A stretch of DNA of 64,000 nucleotides from Anisus vortex (taxonomy: Eukaryota; Mollusca; Gastropoda; Planorbidae), in assembly GCA_949126835.1 (NCBI GenBank), contig OX421495.1, positions 32,782,860 to 32,846,859 of the forward strand, in the 5' to 3' direction. Positions within the stretch are counted from its first letter, which is position 1. Every line of letters begins with the position of its first letter. The position numbers were made by a program, and so were the translations under genes. Below, piece by piece: positions 61,301 to 64,000 of the stretch. Under the pieces are notes generated by a model. The model did not search any database. It had not been told where the DNA came from and worked only from the letters and a program-made list of their open reading frames with translations.

Positions 61301-64000
61301 ATTGATCACAAGCTCATGATTTCAATGTCCATACAAACTTTGTTTTGCTATCCCGTTTTCTTTAAATCTCAGGGACCATCATACCAGCCGTACCAGATCA
61401 GTATCGTTGCAGTTAACCCAAGTGGAAACAGTATTGAGCCAGCGCCTACAATCATTGGTTATTCAGACGAGGGACGTAAGTGCAAACTTTGTTCTAGTCT
61501 CAAAACGTCTGGTATTTTTTTGCTAAGTGTTAGACTGGAGCTCTCTCACTTCAGTACTTTTGGCGGTTGTCTAGGAATGATTCTTTTTTGGCCCAACGGG
61601 AACCTATGTCTCTCTGACGATAGAAAATAATTGTGCAGCAATTCCTCAAGTTGGTCGATCTAGATTTGTATTCAAATTATCTACAAGCAACTGCATTCGA
61701 TTTGACTGCTGCTCTGACATATCCAACTATCAAATGTTATTTTTATAAAGCTAACCAAGACAATATACAATAGTTCCACAGATTTGACTGCTGCTCTGAC
61801 ATATCCTACTATCAAATGTTATTTTTATAAAGCTAACCAAGACAATATACAATAGTTAAACAGATTTGACTGCTGCTCTGACATATCCAACTATCAAATG
61901 TTATTTTTATAAAGCTAACCAAGACAATATACAATAGTTCCACAGATTTGACTGCTGCTCTGACATATCCTACTATCAAATGTTATTTTTATAAAGCTAA
62001 CCAAGACAATATACAATAGTTCCACAGATTTGACTGCTGCTCTGACATATCCTACTGTCAAATGTTATTTTTATAAAGCTAACCAAGACAATATACAATA
62101 GTTCCACAGATTTGACTGCTGCTCTGACATATCCAACTATCAAATGTTATTTTTATAAAGCTAACCAAGACAATATACAATAGTTCCACAGATTTGACTG
62201 CTGCTCTGACATATCCTACTGTCAAATGTTCTTTTTATAAAGCTAACCAAGACAATATACAATAGTTCCACAGATTTGACTGCTGCTCTGACATATCCAA
62301 CTATCAAATGTTCTTTTTATAAAGCTAACCAAGACAATATACAATAGTTCCACAGATTTGACTGCTGCTCTGACATATCCAACTATCAAATGTTATTTTT
62401 ATAAAGCTAACCAAGACAATATACAATAGTTCCACAGATTTGACTGCTGCTCTGACATATCCTACTGTCAAATGTTCTTTTTATAAAGCTAACCAAGACA
62501 ATATACAATAGTTCCACAGATTTGACTGCTGCTCTGACATATCCAACTATCAAATGTTCTTTTTATAAAGCTAACCAAGACAATATACAATAGTTCCACA
62601 GATTTGACTGCTGCTCTGACATATCCTACTGTCAAATGTTATTTTTATAAAGCTAATCAAGACAATATACAATAGTTCCACAGATTTGACTGCTGCTCTG
62701 ACATATCCAACTATCAAATGTTATTTTTATAAAGCTAATCAAGACAATATACAATAGTTCCACAGATTTGACTGCTGCTCTGACATATCCTACTGTCAAA
62801 TGTTATTTTTATAAAGCTAATCAAGACAATATACAATAGTTCCACAGATCTCACCCTATGCTCTACAAGTGTTAAACGTTGATTCAGAGACAGTCACACT
62901 GCAATGGAAGTTTGACAGCAGGGAAATTGGGAAAATGGATTCGAAAATCCGTGGTGAATTTATGGGATTTAAGGTAAACTTTAAGAAAAAGAAGTACTTA
63001 TATTAGGTTAATGATTTTAATGTAGAAAGGAAGTTAAGTAGGTTGGTGGCTAGATAGCTAGATTGATATGTCCTAAGGTAGGTAGCACCCAGCTAAGCAA
63101 TTAGATTCATTGCAACGTTTGTCTACTATGCCTATTAATTTAGTAAATTCACCGAAATCGTACTTTTTGACAAGGGAAGCTACTCGCTATATTTTTCTTT
63201 GCATTTAAATAAAAAGATTAAAACCCACTTTGTACATTTTGAATTTCTGTATCCCTTACAACTTTATGTTTTTCTCCCAATCCAAGTTTAATGCACTTTA
63301 ATATTTTGAAAAAATAAATCAGGAGAAATAGTTCTAGTGCACAGCTTTCTTGTGTATATTTTTTCAAAATCTCGTCTTATTGATTTACTTAATCATATAA
63401 TAGTTTTTACATTTTGATAATTCTTTCTTCTTGCGCGTGGGCTGAATAAGAAACTAATTGACAGGAAATTGATATAATTCTAAGCCTTTATTTTATTAAT
63501 TTAAGAGTTTAAGTAGAGGGCCTACATAACTTTGAAATGACAGGTGTACATTTTGATGCAGAGTTGAATTAATCAGACCGTTCCTGTAGACCTGATGCCC
63601 AATAAGAGTACTTATTCCTAAAACAGCGGTTCGGGATCTCATGGTAGTCACCAGCAGACCAGTTCTAGCATTCACTGTCTTGTAGAAGATACTTCAATTG
63701 CATTTTTTGGGAGTTTTCTGTGCGCCATTGAAAATTGCTCTGCGTGTCAAATGTGGAACGCGTTACCTAGGTTGCCGACCCCTGTTGGTTTATACAATAA
63801 CTTTATATTTATTTGATTTACATGTGTGCGTTCATTAATAACAAAATTCACCCCTCCCCTCCCCCCCCCCCCCCCACAGATTCAGTTCTGGCTTCAAGAC
63901 TACAGGAGAGAAACTATCAGGGATCTAGACCTTCGGCCCGCCGACCTGGAAGGCCAGCTAAACGTTTACAACGCCACGATAAAACACCGCATGCCCAACG
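16333..64000 (+). CDS. L1CAM/neuroglian-like cell adhesion molecule, 20 exons, 3'-incomplete
   Basis: Chained exons (listed separately) give about 908 codons with consistent phases. Residues 1-20 are a signal peptide. Six Ig domains follow at about 25-112, 115-213, 225-322, 323-419, 433-520 and 521-617, each with the Cys/Trp/Cys pattern, for example FECLADGQP and FQCNVTNNHGY in Ig4. FN3 domains lie at about 618-712 and 713-825, and a third starts at 826 and runs off the window. Order and motifs fit the L1CAM/neuroglian family, whose members have six Ig and usually five FN3 domains, one membrane helix and an ankyrin-binding tail, and act in homophilic adhesion, axon guidance and septate junctions. 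Several N-x-S/T sites (NCS, NVT, NET, NDT, NIT, NLT) fit an extracellular protein. Introns are phase 0, 1 or 2, and domain starts are mainly phase 1. Family assignment is by recognition, not search. Hemolin or contactin-type proteins are alternatives if the downstream part lacks a membrane segment. Confidence 0.88.
16394..17999. other. Intron 1, 5' part; nothing recognised
   Basis: AT-rich intron sequence. Two overlapping frames near 16890-17170 are mutual shadows and show no domain. Confidence 0.5.
18010..18110 (+). mobile_element. Short repeat family copy (LINE-type tail?)
   Basis: TTATCTTATCTAATATATTACAGACGCTCC..AAGAAGATTATTGCGTCC is shared almost exactly with 42545-42650; a partial relative is at 34790-34830. 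The TTATC-like tail resembles the 3' tails of CR1/L2-type LINEs. Confidence 0.5.
18140..18260. repeat. Dispersed repeat, copy 1 of 3
   Basis: The CATTCCATACCCGAATGGC and ATAAGGAAAGTGTTT blocks recur at 27655-27765 and 31995-32100. Family not recognised. Confidence 0.5.
18800..19205. repeat. 50-bp minisatellite, about 8 copies
   Basis: The unit contains GCATGCTATGTCTGAAC and AAATATCTGCAATACGTAC. It lies directly upstream of hAT copy B. Confidence 0.93.
19330..19965 (+). pseudogene. hAT transposase C-terminal remnant, copy B
   Basis: It carries the dimerisation-domain motif FGSTYTCEQ at 19858-19884 followed by LS-stop-MKAV, as in hAT transposases (FGSTYxCEQxFSxMK). Upstream parts are in other frames with stops. 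A 100-codon open frame at 19531 is part of this decay. Confidence 0.7.
20590..20722 (+). mobile_element. Retroposed polyadenylated tail inside hAT B
   Basis: Contains ATGAGATTGTACATGTAAAA, an AATAAA signal and an A tract. It is the sense copy of the sequence found reversed at 770-890 in hAT A. It is shorter here, consistent with 5' truncation. Confidence 0.55.
21270..21375 (+). CDS. Exon 2: first half of Ig1
   Basis: Acceptor CCTTATAG, donor TC|GTGAGT, entering in phase 1 and leaving in phase 2. It encodes ASTPPKITKQ followed by the first Ig cysteine in IECEASGEPAPS, the usual B-strand pattern of the family's first Ig domain. Confidence 0.85.
22155..22307 (+). CDS. Exon 3: second half of Ig1
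   Basis: Acceptor TGTACAG, donor AAC|GTAAGT. It encodes YWWRRADV (core Trp) and DEGIYQCFATNSFG (second Cys with the D-x-G-x-Y-x-C motif). Phases are 2 in and 2 out. Confidence 0.88.
22410..23106. repeat. 54-bp minisatellite, 13 copies, in intron 3
   Basis: The unit contains GGCCTAGTGGCAGCGTGCCC, which resembles a tRNA A box, and GATTCACCATTGTTCATAG. The period keeps frames open on both strands (165 and 268 codons), which are not genes. It starts about 100 bp after the exon 3 donor. Confidence 0.93.
23150..23325 (+). mobile_element. SINE tail fragment
   Basis: GCTCTACAGATCAATTTGATCTGACGGGGATACT matches in sections the 3' end of the tRNA-SINEs listed below (GATCAATTTGGTC, GGGATACT). With the A-box-like array before it, this suggests a SINE whose head was amplified. 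Confidence 0.5.
23326..24302. other. Intron 3, 3' part; nothing recognised
   Basis: AT-rich with a 12-14 base G run near 24041. Confidence 0.5.
24303..24517 (+). CDS. Exon 4: Ig1-Ig2 linker and first half of Ig2
   Basis: Acceptor TGCTTGCAG, donor GATG|GTGCGT (a weaker GTGCGT donor). It encodes LLLNCSSPDSVPDGHVTW, with the first Cys and core Trp of Ig2. Its donor is followed within a few bases by a 74-bp minisatellite that fills most of the next 1.3 kb. Confidence 0.85.
24518..25800. repeat. 74-bp minisatellite anchored at the exon 4 donor, about 17 copies
   Basis: The unit contains ATGATTGTACAAAGACATAG and TTTGCTTATTAATAAAC. Repeat-like sequence begins at the donor itself (GTGCGTAGATTGTATTTACA) and continues to the SINE at 25805. 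Confidence 0.93.
25805..26056 (+). mobile_element. tRNA-derived SINE, copy 1
   Basis: A-box-like GCACAGTGGCAGTGCGG, then B box GGTTCGAATCC at 25864-25874, then the family body (CTGAGTC, GGTACCTGA, GGCCACAAGACCCCCTAGTATG). The body is shared with 29388, 33580 and 51590. Confidence 0.85.
26098..26330. repeat. 45-bp minisatellite, 5 copies
   Basis: The unit contains TGTTCAATTCAGTTATTTC and CCCTACGTAGCATTGGG. Divisible by three, so frames stay open on both strands. Confidence 0.92.
26340..26930 (-). pseudogene. Non-LTR retrotransposon RT C-terminal fragment
   Basis: The minus frame reads KPLEEVHNFIYLCSIMTKN, IELATATVQKMRK and further on RLYNSGVLP, the conserved region after the RT catalytic domain of jockey/I-type LINEs. 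Frameshifts and stops are present. Only the C-terminal part is left. Confidence 0.72.
27300..27428 (+). CDS. Exon 5: second half of Ig2
   Basis: Acceptor TCCTTTCAG, donor GGAA|GTAAGT. It encodes LHFTYVAATD and KPYHCMVSNKI with the second Ig2 Cys. An internal GTAAGC inside the exon (27345 region) could act as an alternative donor, but the frame continues through it to the Ig cysteine. Confidence 0.82.
27655..27765. repeat. Dispersed repeat, copy 2 of 3
   Basis: CAAGCAACCCATTCCATGCC and ATAAGAAAAGTGTATG match 18140-18260 and 31995-32100. Confidence 0.5.
27770..28855. other. Intron 5, nothing recognised
   Basis: AT-rich, no long frame and no clear repeat end. Confidence 0.5.
28856..28961 (+). 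CDS. Exon 6: Ig2-Ig3 linker and first half of Ig3
   Basis: Acceptor CTCTTTTAG, donor CAA|GTACGT, phase 1 in and 2 out. It encodes MTKAWPASRFDDTALIGS and KKKCIFSGN, where the last residue is completed by exon 7. It carries the first Cys of Ig3. Confidence 0.78.
29388..29668 (+). mobile_element. tRNA-derived SINE, copy 2
   Basis: GGACACAGTG head, B box GGTTTAAATCC at 29441-29451, body with CATCCCCTAGTATACC and tail GGTCTGACGGGATACT. Confidence 0.8.
29713..30165. repeat. Two ~45-bp copies then a 42-bp minisatellite, 9 copies
   Basis: The unit contains AGCTTTGGTGTGTCATCTTT and TAATGCCAACCCGTCC. Preceded by a direct duplication containing ATTTCTTATGTCCAACGGCC. Confidence 0.93.
30515..31044. repeat. 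48-bp minisatellite ending in the exon 7 splice acceptor, 11 copies
   Basis: The unit contains ACGATCTAGCAAATCAGAT and TTATATTTACACTACAAG. The real exon 7 acceptor (ACTACAAG|T) is the end of the last unit, so each upstream unit repeats the acceptor context. 48 bp keeps a frame open for 86 codons, which is not a gene. Confidence 0.95.
31045..31238 (+). CDS. Exon 7: core and second half of Ig3
   Basis: Acceptor CACTACAAG|T is the last unit of an upstream 48-bp tandem array; donor AATG|GTATGT. It encodes PVPSVIWKKKG (core Trp) and YEDAGTYLCDGTREQEAS (second Cys). The polypyrimidine tract is poor because it is made of array sequence. Confidence 0.85.
31487..31640. repeat. 18-bp minisatellite, about 8 copies, upstream of exon 8
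   Basis: The unit is CTAATATTTCTCTAAA-like. It lies about 85 bp upstream of the exon 8 acceptor and supplies repeated CTAAT/CTAAA motifs resembling branch points. Confidence 0.88.
31725..31856 (+). CDS. Exon 8: first half of Ig4
   Basis: Acceptor TATGTAG, donor GAAG|GTGAGT, phase 1 in and out. It encodes AAPSWVSTPKDVTLIESGD and FECLADGQPRVKTFWFVNGA, the strong family signature for the fourth Ig domain. Confidence 0.88.
31995..32100. repeat. Dispersed repeat, copy 3 of 3
   Basis: CCAACCCATTACATGCCCGA and ATAAGAAAAGCGTTTC match the copies at 18140 and 27655. Confidence 0.5.
32399..32604. mobile_element. hAT-derived MITE, 206 bp
   Basis: Ends CAGGGGTCGGCAACC and GGTTGCCGACTCCTG. Flanking octamers CCTTTTGC and CCTTATAC match at 6 of 8. 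Subterminal GTTGGCACGCTGAATG is shared with hAT C. Confidence 0.85.
32755..33015. repeat. 61-bp minisatellite, about 4 copies, upstream of exon 9
   Basis: The unit contains GTGAGGCCAACATCCTTTGC and CAATCTCCTCCAAGTTTGAC. Each unit holds a pyrimidine-rich stretch ending CCAAG, a possible weak acceptor. Ends about 80 bp before exon 9. Confidence 0.92.
33093..33254 (+). CDS. Exon 9: second half of Ig4
   Basis: Acceptor TTCTCACAG, donor CTTG|GTGAGT, phase 1 in and out. It encodes RFQHLTESKIFFRSVTRIDS and FQCNVTNNHGYLWAEA, matching the family's QCxxxNxHGY block. Its last 40 or so bases plus the donor are repeated four more times downstream. Confidence 0.9.
33283..33565. repeat. Tandem copies of the exon 9 end plus its donor, 4 extra copies
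   Basis: Each copy carries AATCATGGCTATCTGTGG, the GAAGCCAC..AATGTCCTT block and a GTGAGT-like site. Later copies are 60 bp apart, so the encoded NHGYLWTEATLNVL repeats in an open frame. Confidence 0.93.
33578..33842 (+). mobile_element. tRNA-derived SINE, copy 3
   Basis: A-box-like TGGTTGAGCGACAGCG, B-box block GGATTCGAATCC at 33634-33645, body GTGTCCCTGAGTCTACCCAG, tail TCCAACGGGATAAT followed by a T-rich stretch. Confidence 0.85.
34041..34258 (+). CDS. Exon 10: Ig4-Ig5 linker and first half of Ig5
   Basis: Acceptor TTTCATATAG, donor ACAG|GTAATG, phase 1 in and 0 out. It encodes RPSFLKVAEGQSFDMPCHV and KPDPKITWYRG with the Ig5 first Cys and Trp, then YSVDINGNLHVQ. Confidence 0.9.
34330..34770. 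repeat. Short-period repeats (CAGCTAATAATA; ATACATTGTCATTAAT, about 18 copies)
   Basis: Begins about 75 bp downstream of the exon 10 donor. Unit about 18 bp with drift to ATACAATGTCAT. Confidence 0.9.
35040..35318. repeat. AC-rich repeat (ACACACACTACACACTACAC, ATGTATAATAT)
   Basis: Irregular 35-55 bp units. It resumes at 37761 after the foldback element, showing that the element landed inside it. Confidence 0.9.
35525..35645. mobile_element. Degraded hAT MITE
   Basis: TGCGTGCCATACTTGGCAC and ACTTTGGCACGTT resemble hAT A/B/C subterminal sequence; terminal CAGGGG motifs are lost. Confidence 0.45.
37374..37570. mobile_element. hAT-derived MITE, 197 bp
   Basis: CAGGGGTCGGCAAAC start and GGTTGCCCATCTCCG end, flanked by the perfect octamer GACTAGAG (37366-37373 and 37571-37578). 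Nested in the foldback-like element. Confidence 0.92.
37949..38040. mobile_element. Fragment of a DUF4371/ZMYM-type hAT end
   Basis: CAGGGCCGTATTTAGG and GGGGGCCCCTTG resemble ends of the GGGGCCC-type hAT elements (compare 45757-48729). No partner end found. Confidence 0.4.
38178..38306 (+). CDS. Exon 11: second half of Ig5 and start of Ig6
   Basis: Acceptor TATTGACAG, donor GTTGAG|GTAAAT, phase 0 in and out. It encodes KSVLSDAGEYRCHASNTYGE (second Cys of Ig5). The final codons, PMDVE, together with the donor are repeated about 40 times in the following intron. Confidence 0.88.
38290..40365. repeat. 52-bp minisatellite made of the exon 11 end and donor, about 40 copies
   Basis: The unit contains CCTATGGATGTTGAGGTAAA, identical through the first four intron bases to the exon 11/intron junction, plus ATGGTAAACCTATTCTTT. 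A higher-order period of about 472 bp (nine units plus GAGT) is visible around 38486 and 38958. Confidence 0.96.
40540..40665 (-). mobile_element. Possible degraded tRNA-like SINE
   Basis: The minus strand reads GGACTCGTGTTCAAATC, B-box-like, about 30 bases after an A-box-like stretch. Weak. Confidence 0.3.
40935..41960 (-). pseudogene. Helitron Rep/helicase N-terminal fragment
   Basis: The minus strand has an RKRRTKQLEEETAKEREK-type basic/coiled N-terminus, then HGIYSFLAAGQVYQKMN..QYRQMYFLDSDD, then PFTYPLFFSKGRLGF, the order of the region leading into Helitron_like_N. An in-frame TGA lies after FTSPEGSV near 41381. Frameshifts appear near both ends. The Rep HUH motif and helicase are not present. 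Confidence 0.65.
42545..42650 (+). mobile_element. Short repeat family copy (see 18010)
   Basis: TTATCTTATCTTATACATTA and AAGAAGATTATTGCGTCC match the copy in intron 1. Confidence 0.5.
42651..43640. other. Intron 11, 3' part; nothing firmly recognised
   Basis: Includes an ACAAACAAACAAACCC patch near 43350. Short frames on both strands are mutual shadows. Confidence 0.45.
43646..43780 (+). CDS. Exon 12: first half of Ig6
   Basis: Acceptor TGCTCACTAAG|G, donor GACAG|GTAGTG, phase 0 in and out. It encodes VRSGVSAKFTCSG and LRTVWMKEHE (first Cys and Trp of Ig6). The start was chosen because phase 0 joins PMDVE to VRSGVSAKF smoothly. Confidence 0.85.
43781..44836. other. Intron 12, 5' part; nothing recognised
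   Basis: AT-rich with short TATTAACAAAT repeats near 44000-44060. Confidence 0.5.
44849..45308 (+). mobile_element. GC-rich retroposon of unknown family, 460 bp
   Basis: Clearly richer in GC than its surroundings and flanked by the 12-bp duplication GTATACTACACC (44837-44848, 45309-45320). It contains a strong inverted repeat GGCACGCC..GGCGTGCC near 44953. The 125-codon open frame inside has no recognised domain. Variable-length duplication suggests target-primed insertion, but there is no poly(A). Confidence 0.65.
46090..47640 (+). pseudogene. CR1/L2-like LINE RT 3' fragment, split by another LINE
   Basis: 46100-46261 reads WMAANRLKLNYDKTEAI. After an insertion it resumes near 47041 with SRLDYCNSCILGL.., QNSAARIVSG and LRDVHWLPV, the C-terminal RT block of CR1/L2-type LINEs. 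It ends in a TTATCTTATCTTCTTATC tail near 47655. Frameshifts are present. Confidence 0.75.
46262..47040 (-). pseudogene. Jockey/I-like LINE ORF2 C-terminal fragment inserted in the CR1-like LINE
   Basis: The minus strand reads ENAWDRKGLRLDTK, LNHFHVGCLRKLLKIRWQ, VPDTEVLRRAG, MPDHRLPKK and a terminal zinc finger CSTCNRSFRARIGLIGHQR. An AATAAA-like motif lies at its 3' end near 46270. A frameshift separates the 46665-46886 and 46307-46792 frames. Confidence 0.78.
47880..48610 (+). pseudogene. DUF4371/ZMYM-type hAT transposase fragment
   Basis: Reads VELALEDLLKMHLTPKTRNE, NEAKLLADNLHIE and TRFHDEDTPDEN, matching the middle of ZMYM1-like hAT transposases. Several stops and a frame change; the C-terminal dimerisation domain is missing. 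Confidence 0.68.
49081..49192 (+). CDS. Exon 13: second half of Ig6
   Basis: Acceptor TCTACTTTAG, donor ACAG|GTAGGT. It encodes DSSLTISGTEQRDTGTFTC and the Ig-ending strand ASARLVVT. Phase 0 in, 1 out. Confidence 0.88.
49193..49775. other. Intron 13, nothing recognised
   Basis: AT-rich with an AGAGAGAGAG patch near 49588. Confidence 0.5.
49776..49895 (+). CDS. Exon 14: first half of FN3-1
   Basis: Acceptor TATTTTCCAG, donor ATAG|GTAACG. It encodes DSPLPPSQVNITE, ANLTWMPGSFNNAPI and QYFTI, the proline-rich start and core Trp of a fibronectin type III domain. Phase 1 in and out. Confidence 0.87.
50090..50215. repeat. GA-rich low-complexity tract
   Basis: Irregular GAGAGA/GAAAGA tract in intron 14. 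Confidence 0.75.
50810..51420 (+). pseudogene. hAT transposase remnant, copy C
   Basis: DNA matches copies A and B (GCCGATGTTTCTGAATGA, ATATCTTGCCGTGAAATCAA). The dimerisation block at 51313-51339 reads FG-x-T-x-ICEQ. Many stops. Confidence 0.65.
51589..51858 (+). mobile_element. tRNA-derived SINE, copy 4
   Basis: ACACAGTGGTCGATCAGCGG head, B-box-like GGTTGGAATCC at 51648-51658, body GCCACACAATCCCCTAGTAT, tail GGTCCGATGGGATACT. Confidence 0.85.
52934..53006 (+). repeat. About 70-bp direct repeat flanking the LINE, left copy
   Basis: TATAGTTGTG, a T tract, then TCGAATTCCGAATATTGC and ATACAACCACATACAAC. The partner at 55216-55285 differs at a few positions. Confidence 0.85.
53030..55150 (+). 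pseudogene. Non-LTR retrotransposon RT (5'-truncated, frameshifted)
   Basis: Read across several frames, 53037-53160 is the linker; KAPGNDGIPAEVIQ, NKGDRSDCNSYRGISL, ESQCGFRKGRSTTDM and AFVDLTKAFD mark the RT fingers and palm. The longest frame (53919-54773) has GVKQGRVMAP, the catalytic LFADDAAL near 54217-54240 and LNIFHMRCLRRILG. After a stop at 54771, VGHVSRMQDGRIPKD and a C-terminal zinc-finger-like CLDCSRDCHSRIGL follow. No endonuclease domain. Jockey/I-like; exact clade not determined. Confidence 0.85.
55216..55285 (+). repeat. About 70-bp direct repeat flanking the LINE, right copy
   Basis: TATAGTTGTTTTG, T tract, TCGAATTCTGAATATTGC, ATACAAGCACATACAAC. See 52934-53006. Confidence 0.85.
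56587..57125. other. Intron 14, 3' part; nothing recognised
   Basis: No repeat end or coding other than exon 15 immediately after. Confidence 0.5.
57126..57234 (+). CDS. Exon 15: second half of FN3-1
   Basis: Acceptor CACTTAAAG, donor TTCAG|GTAAGC, phase 1 in and 2 out. It encodes EYSTALDPNRWVFAAQVKQ and LSPGMDYKFR, the conserved Y-x-F-R strand of FN3. A 7.2-kb intron separates it from exon 14. Confidence 0.85.
57370..57800. repeat. 15-bp GTAAGT-containing repeat in intron 15
   Basis: ATAAGTAAGTTAATG repeated about 16 times, decaying to 57800. Each unit contains the donor-like GTAAGT. Occupies most of the 602-bp intron. Confidence 0.92.
57837..57984 (+). CDS. Exon 16: end of FN3-1 and start of FN3-2
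   Basis: Acceptor TCTAATCAG, donor TGGACG|GTAAGC, phase 2 in and 0 out. It encodes RVTSYNKIGPSKPSDPSN (FN3 F-G strands), then QNPRNLRTIG and NLHIQWT of the second FN3 domain. Confidence 0.87.
57985..59690. repeat. 55-bp minisatellite starting at the exon 16 donor, about 30 copies
   Basis: The unit contains AATTGAGTGAATCAAGCAG and TTTATACATGAAATACATA. The first copy begins within the donor (GTAAGCAATAGAGTGAATCA). Confidence 0.95.
59691..60228. other. Intron 16, 3' part; nothing recognised
   Basis: AT-rich; a 91-codon frame at 59871 has no domain. Confidence 0.5.
60229..60366 (+). CDS. Exon 17: middle of FN3-2
   Basis: Acceptor CTACTTCCAG, donor GGCACG|GTCAGT, phase 0 in and out. It encodes PVPPEHQGGPGCFYRLTLLR, continuing the W-x-P strand from exon 16, then NWQEYEVIRSGT. 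Confidence 0.87.
60367..61372. other. Intron 17; short GTAAGT-like repeats only
   Basis: ATGTAAGTTAAGGT-like 18-mers near 60995-61090; otherwise nothing recognised. Confidence 0.5.
61373..61475 (+). CDS. Exon 18: end of FN3-2
   Basis: Acceptor TTAAATCTCAG, donor GGGAC|GTAAGT, phase 0 in and 1 out. It encodes YQPYQISIVAVNPSGNSIEP, the Y-x-V-x-A-x-N-x-x-G pattern that closes FN3 domains. Confidence 0.87.
61690..62839. repeat. 82-bp minisatellite ending in the exon 19 acceptor, 14 copies
   Basis: The unit contains TTTGACTGCTGCTCTGACAT and ACAATATACAATAGTTCCAC. Two variants (CCAACTAT and CCTACTGT/CCTACTAT) largely alternate. The last unit supplies the true acceptor ACAATAG|TTCCACAG. Confidence 0.95.
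62840..62973 (+). CDS. Exon 19: first half of FN3-3
   Basis: Phase 1 requires acceptor ATACAATAG|TTCCACAG rather than the next AG, 8 bases later, which would break the frame. It encodes LPQISPYALQVLNVDSETVT and LQWKFDS. The acceptor lies in the last unit of an 82-bp array. Donor TTTAAG|GTAAAC, phase 0. Confidence 0.8.
62974..63620. other. Intron 19, 5' part; nothing recognised
   Basis: AT-rich; no repeat or gene seen. Confidence 0.5.
63624..63784. mobile_element. Probable hAT MITE
   Basis: Right end GGTTGCCGACCCCTG is clear, and GAAAATTGCTCTGCGTGTC matches hAT subterminal sequence. The left end CAGCGGTTCGGGATC is weak, with no target duplication seen. Confidence 0.55.
63880..64000 (+). CDS. 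Exon 20 (partial): continuation of FN3-3
   Basis: The acceptor is preceded by a run of 15 C and then ACAG. It encodes IQFWLQDYRRETIRDLDLRP onward. GFK at the end of exon 19 plus IQFW here is a strong family match. The exon is cut by the window end. Confidence 0.83.
   Translation, partial: MQFWLQDYRRETIRDLDLRPADLEGQLNVYNATIKHRMPN

Noticed and set aside
62848..62973. Exon 19 starting after CCACAG at 62848
   Set aside because: It would join phase 1 to a phase-0 exon and quickly hit stops; the AG 8 bases earlier keeps the FN3 frame.

Overview
The window is AT-rich, intron-rich animal DNA dominated by transposons and minisatellites. Three things suggest a mollusc, perhaps a gastropod: an invertebrate L1CAM/neuroglian-type gene, tRNA-derived SINEs, and the mix of hAT, LINE and Helitron relics. 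That is inference from general style; no species-specific marker was recognised. There is no bacterial-style coding and no operon. Almost every long open frame outside the exons is a by-product of tandem repeats whose period is a multiple of three. The one host gene recognised is on the + strand from about 16314 to beyond position 64000. Twenty coding exons (20 partial) can be chained with matching phases and GT-AG introns. They give about 908 codons: signal peptide, six Ig domains, two fibronectin type III (FN3) domains and the start of a third. This is the ectodomain order of the L1CAM/neuroglian family of neural adhesion molecules; the remaining FN3 domains, membrane segment and ankyrin-binding tail would lie downstream. 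Layout: 1-8290 is a 7.9-kb hAT transposon with a perfect 8-bp target duplication, invaded by a young non-autonomous LTR-type element (1.32-kb terminal repeats, 5-bp target duplication). 8290-16300 is intergenic, with G-rich and purine-only minisatellites, a perfect 17-bp-stem hairpin and a degraded SINE. From 16.3 kb onward the exons are small islands in introns filled with nested mobile elements: three hAT copies of one family in the window plus its MITEs, a DUF4371/ZMYM-type hAT, non-LTR retrotransposon fragments, a Helitron fragment, a foldback-like element, tRNA-SINEs and a GC-rich retroposon. They are also filled with long minisatellites. The most unusual feature is that several intronic minisatellites are anchored on the gene's own splice junctions. 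Some units repeat the 3' end of an exon with its 5' splice site (33.25-33.56 kb; 38.29-40.36 kb, about 40 units). Others repeat the real 3' splice site (30.52-31.05 kb; 61.69-62.85 kb). Others start within a few bases of the donor (24.52-25.80 kb; 57.99-59.68 kb). The gene therefore carries scores of decoy splice sites, which makes this the best candidate for an undescribed phenomenon here.
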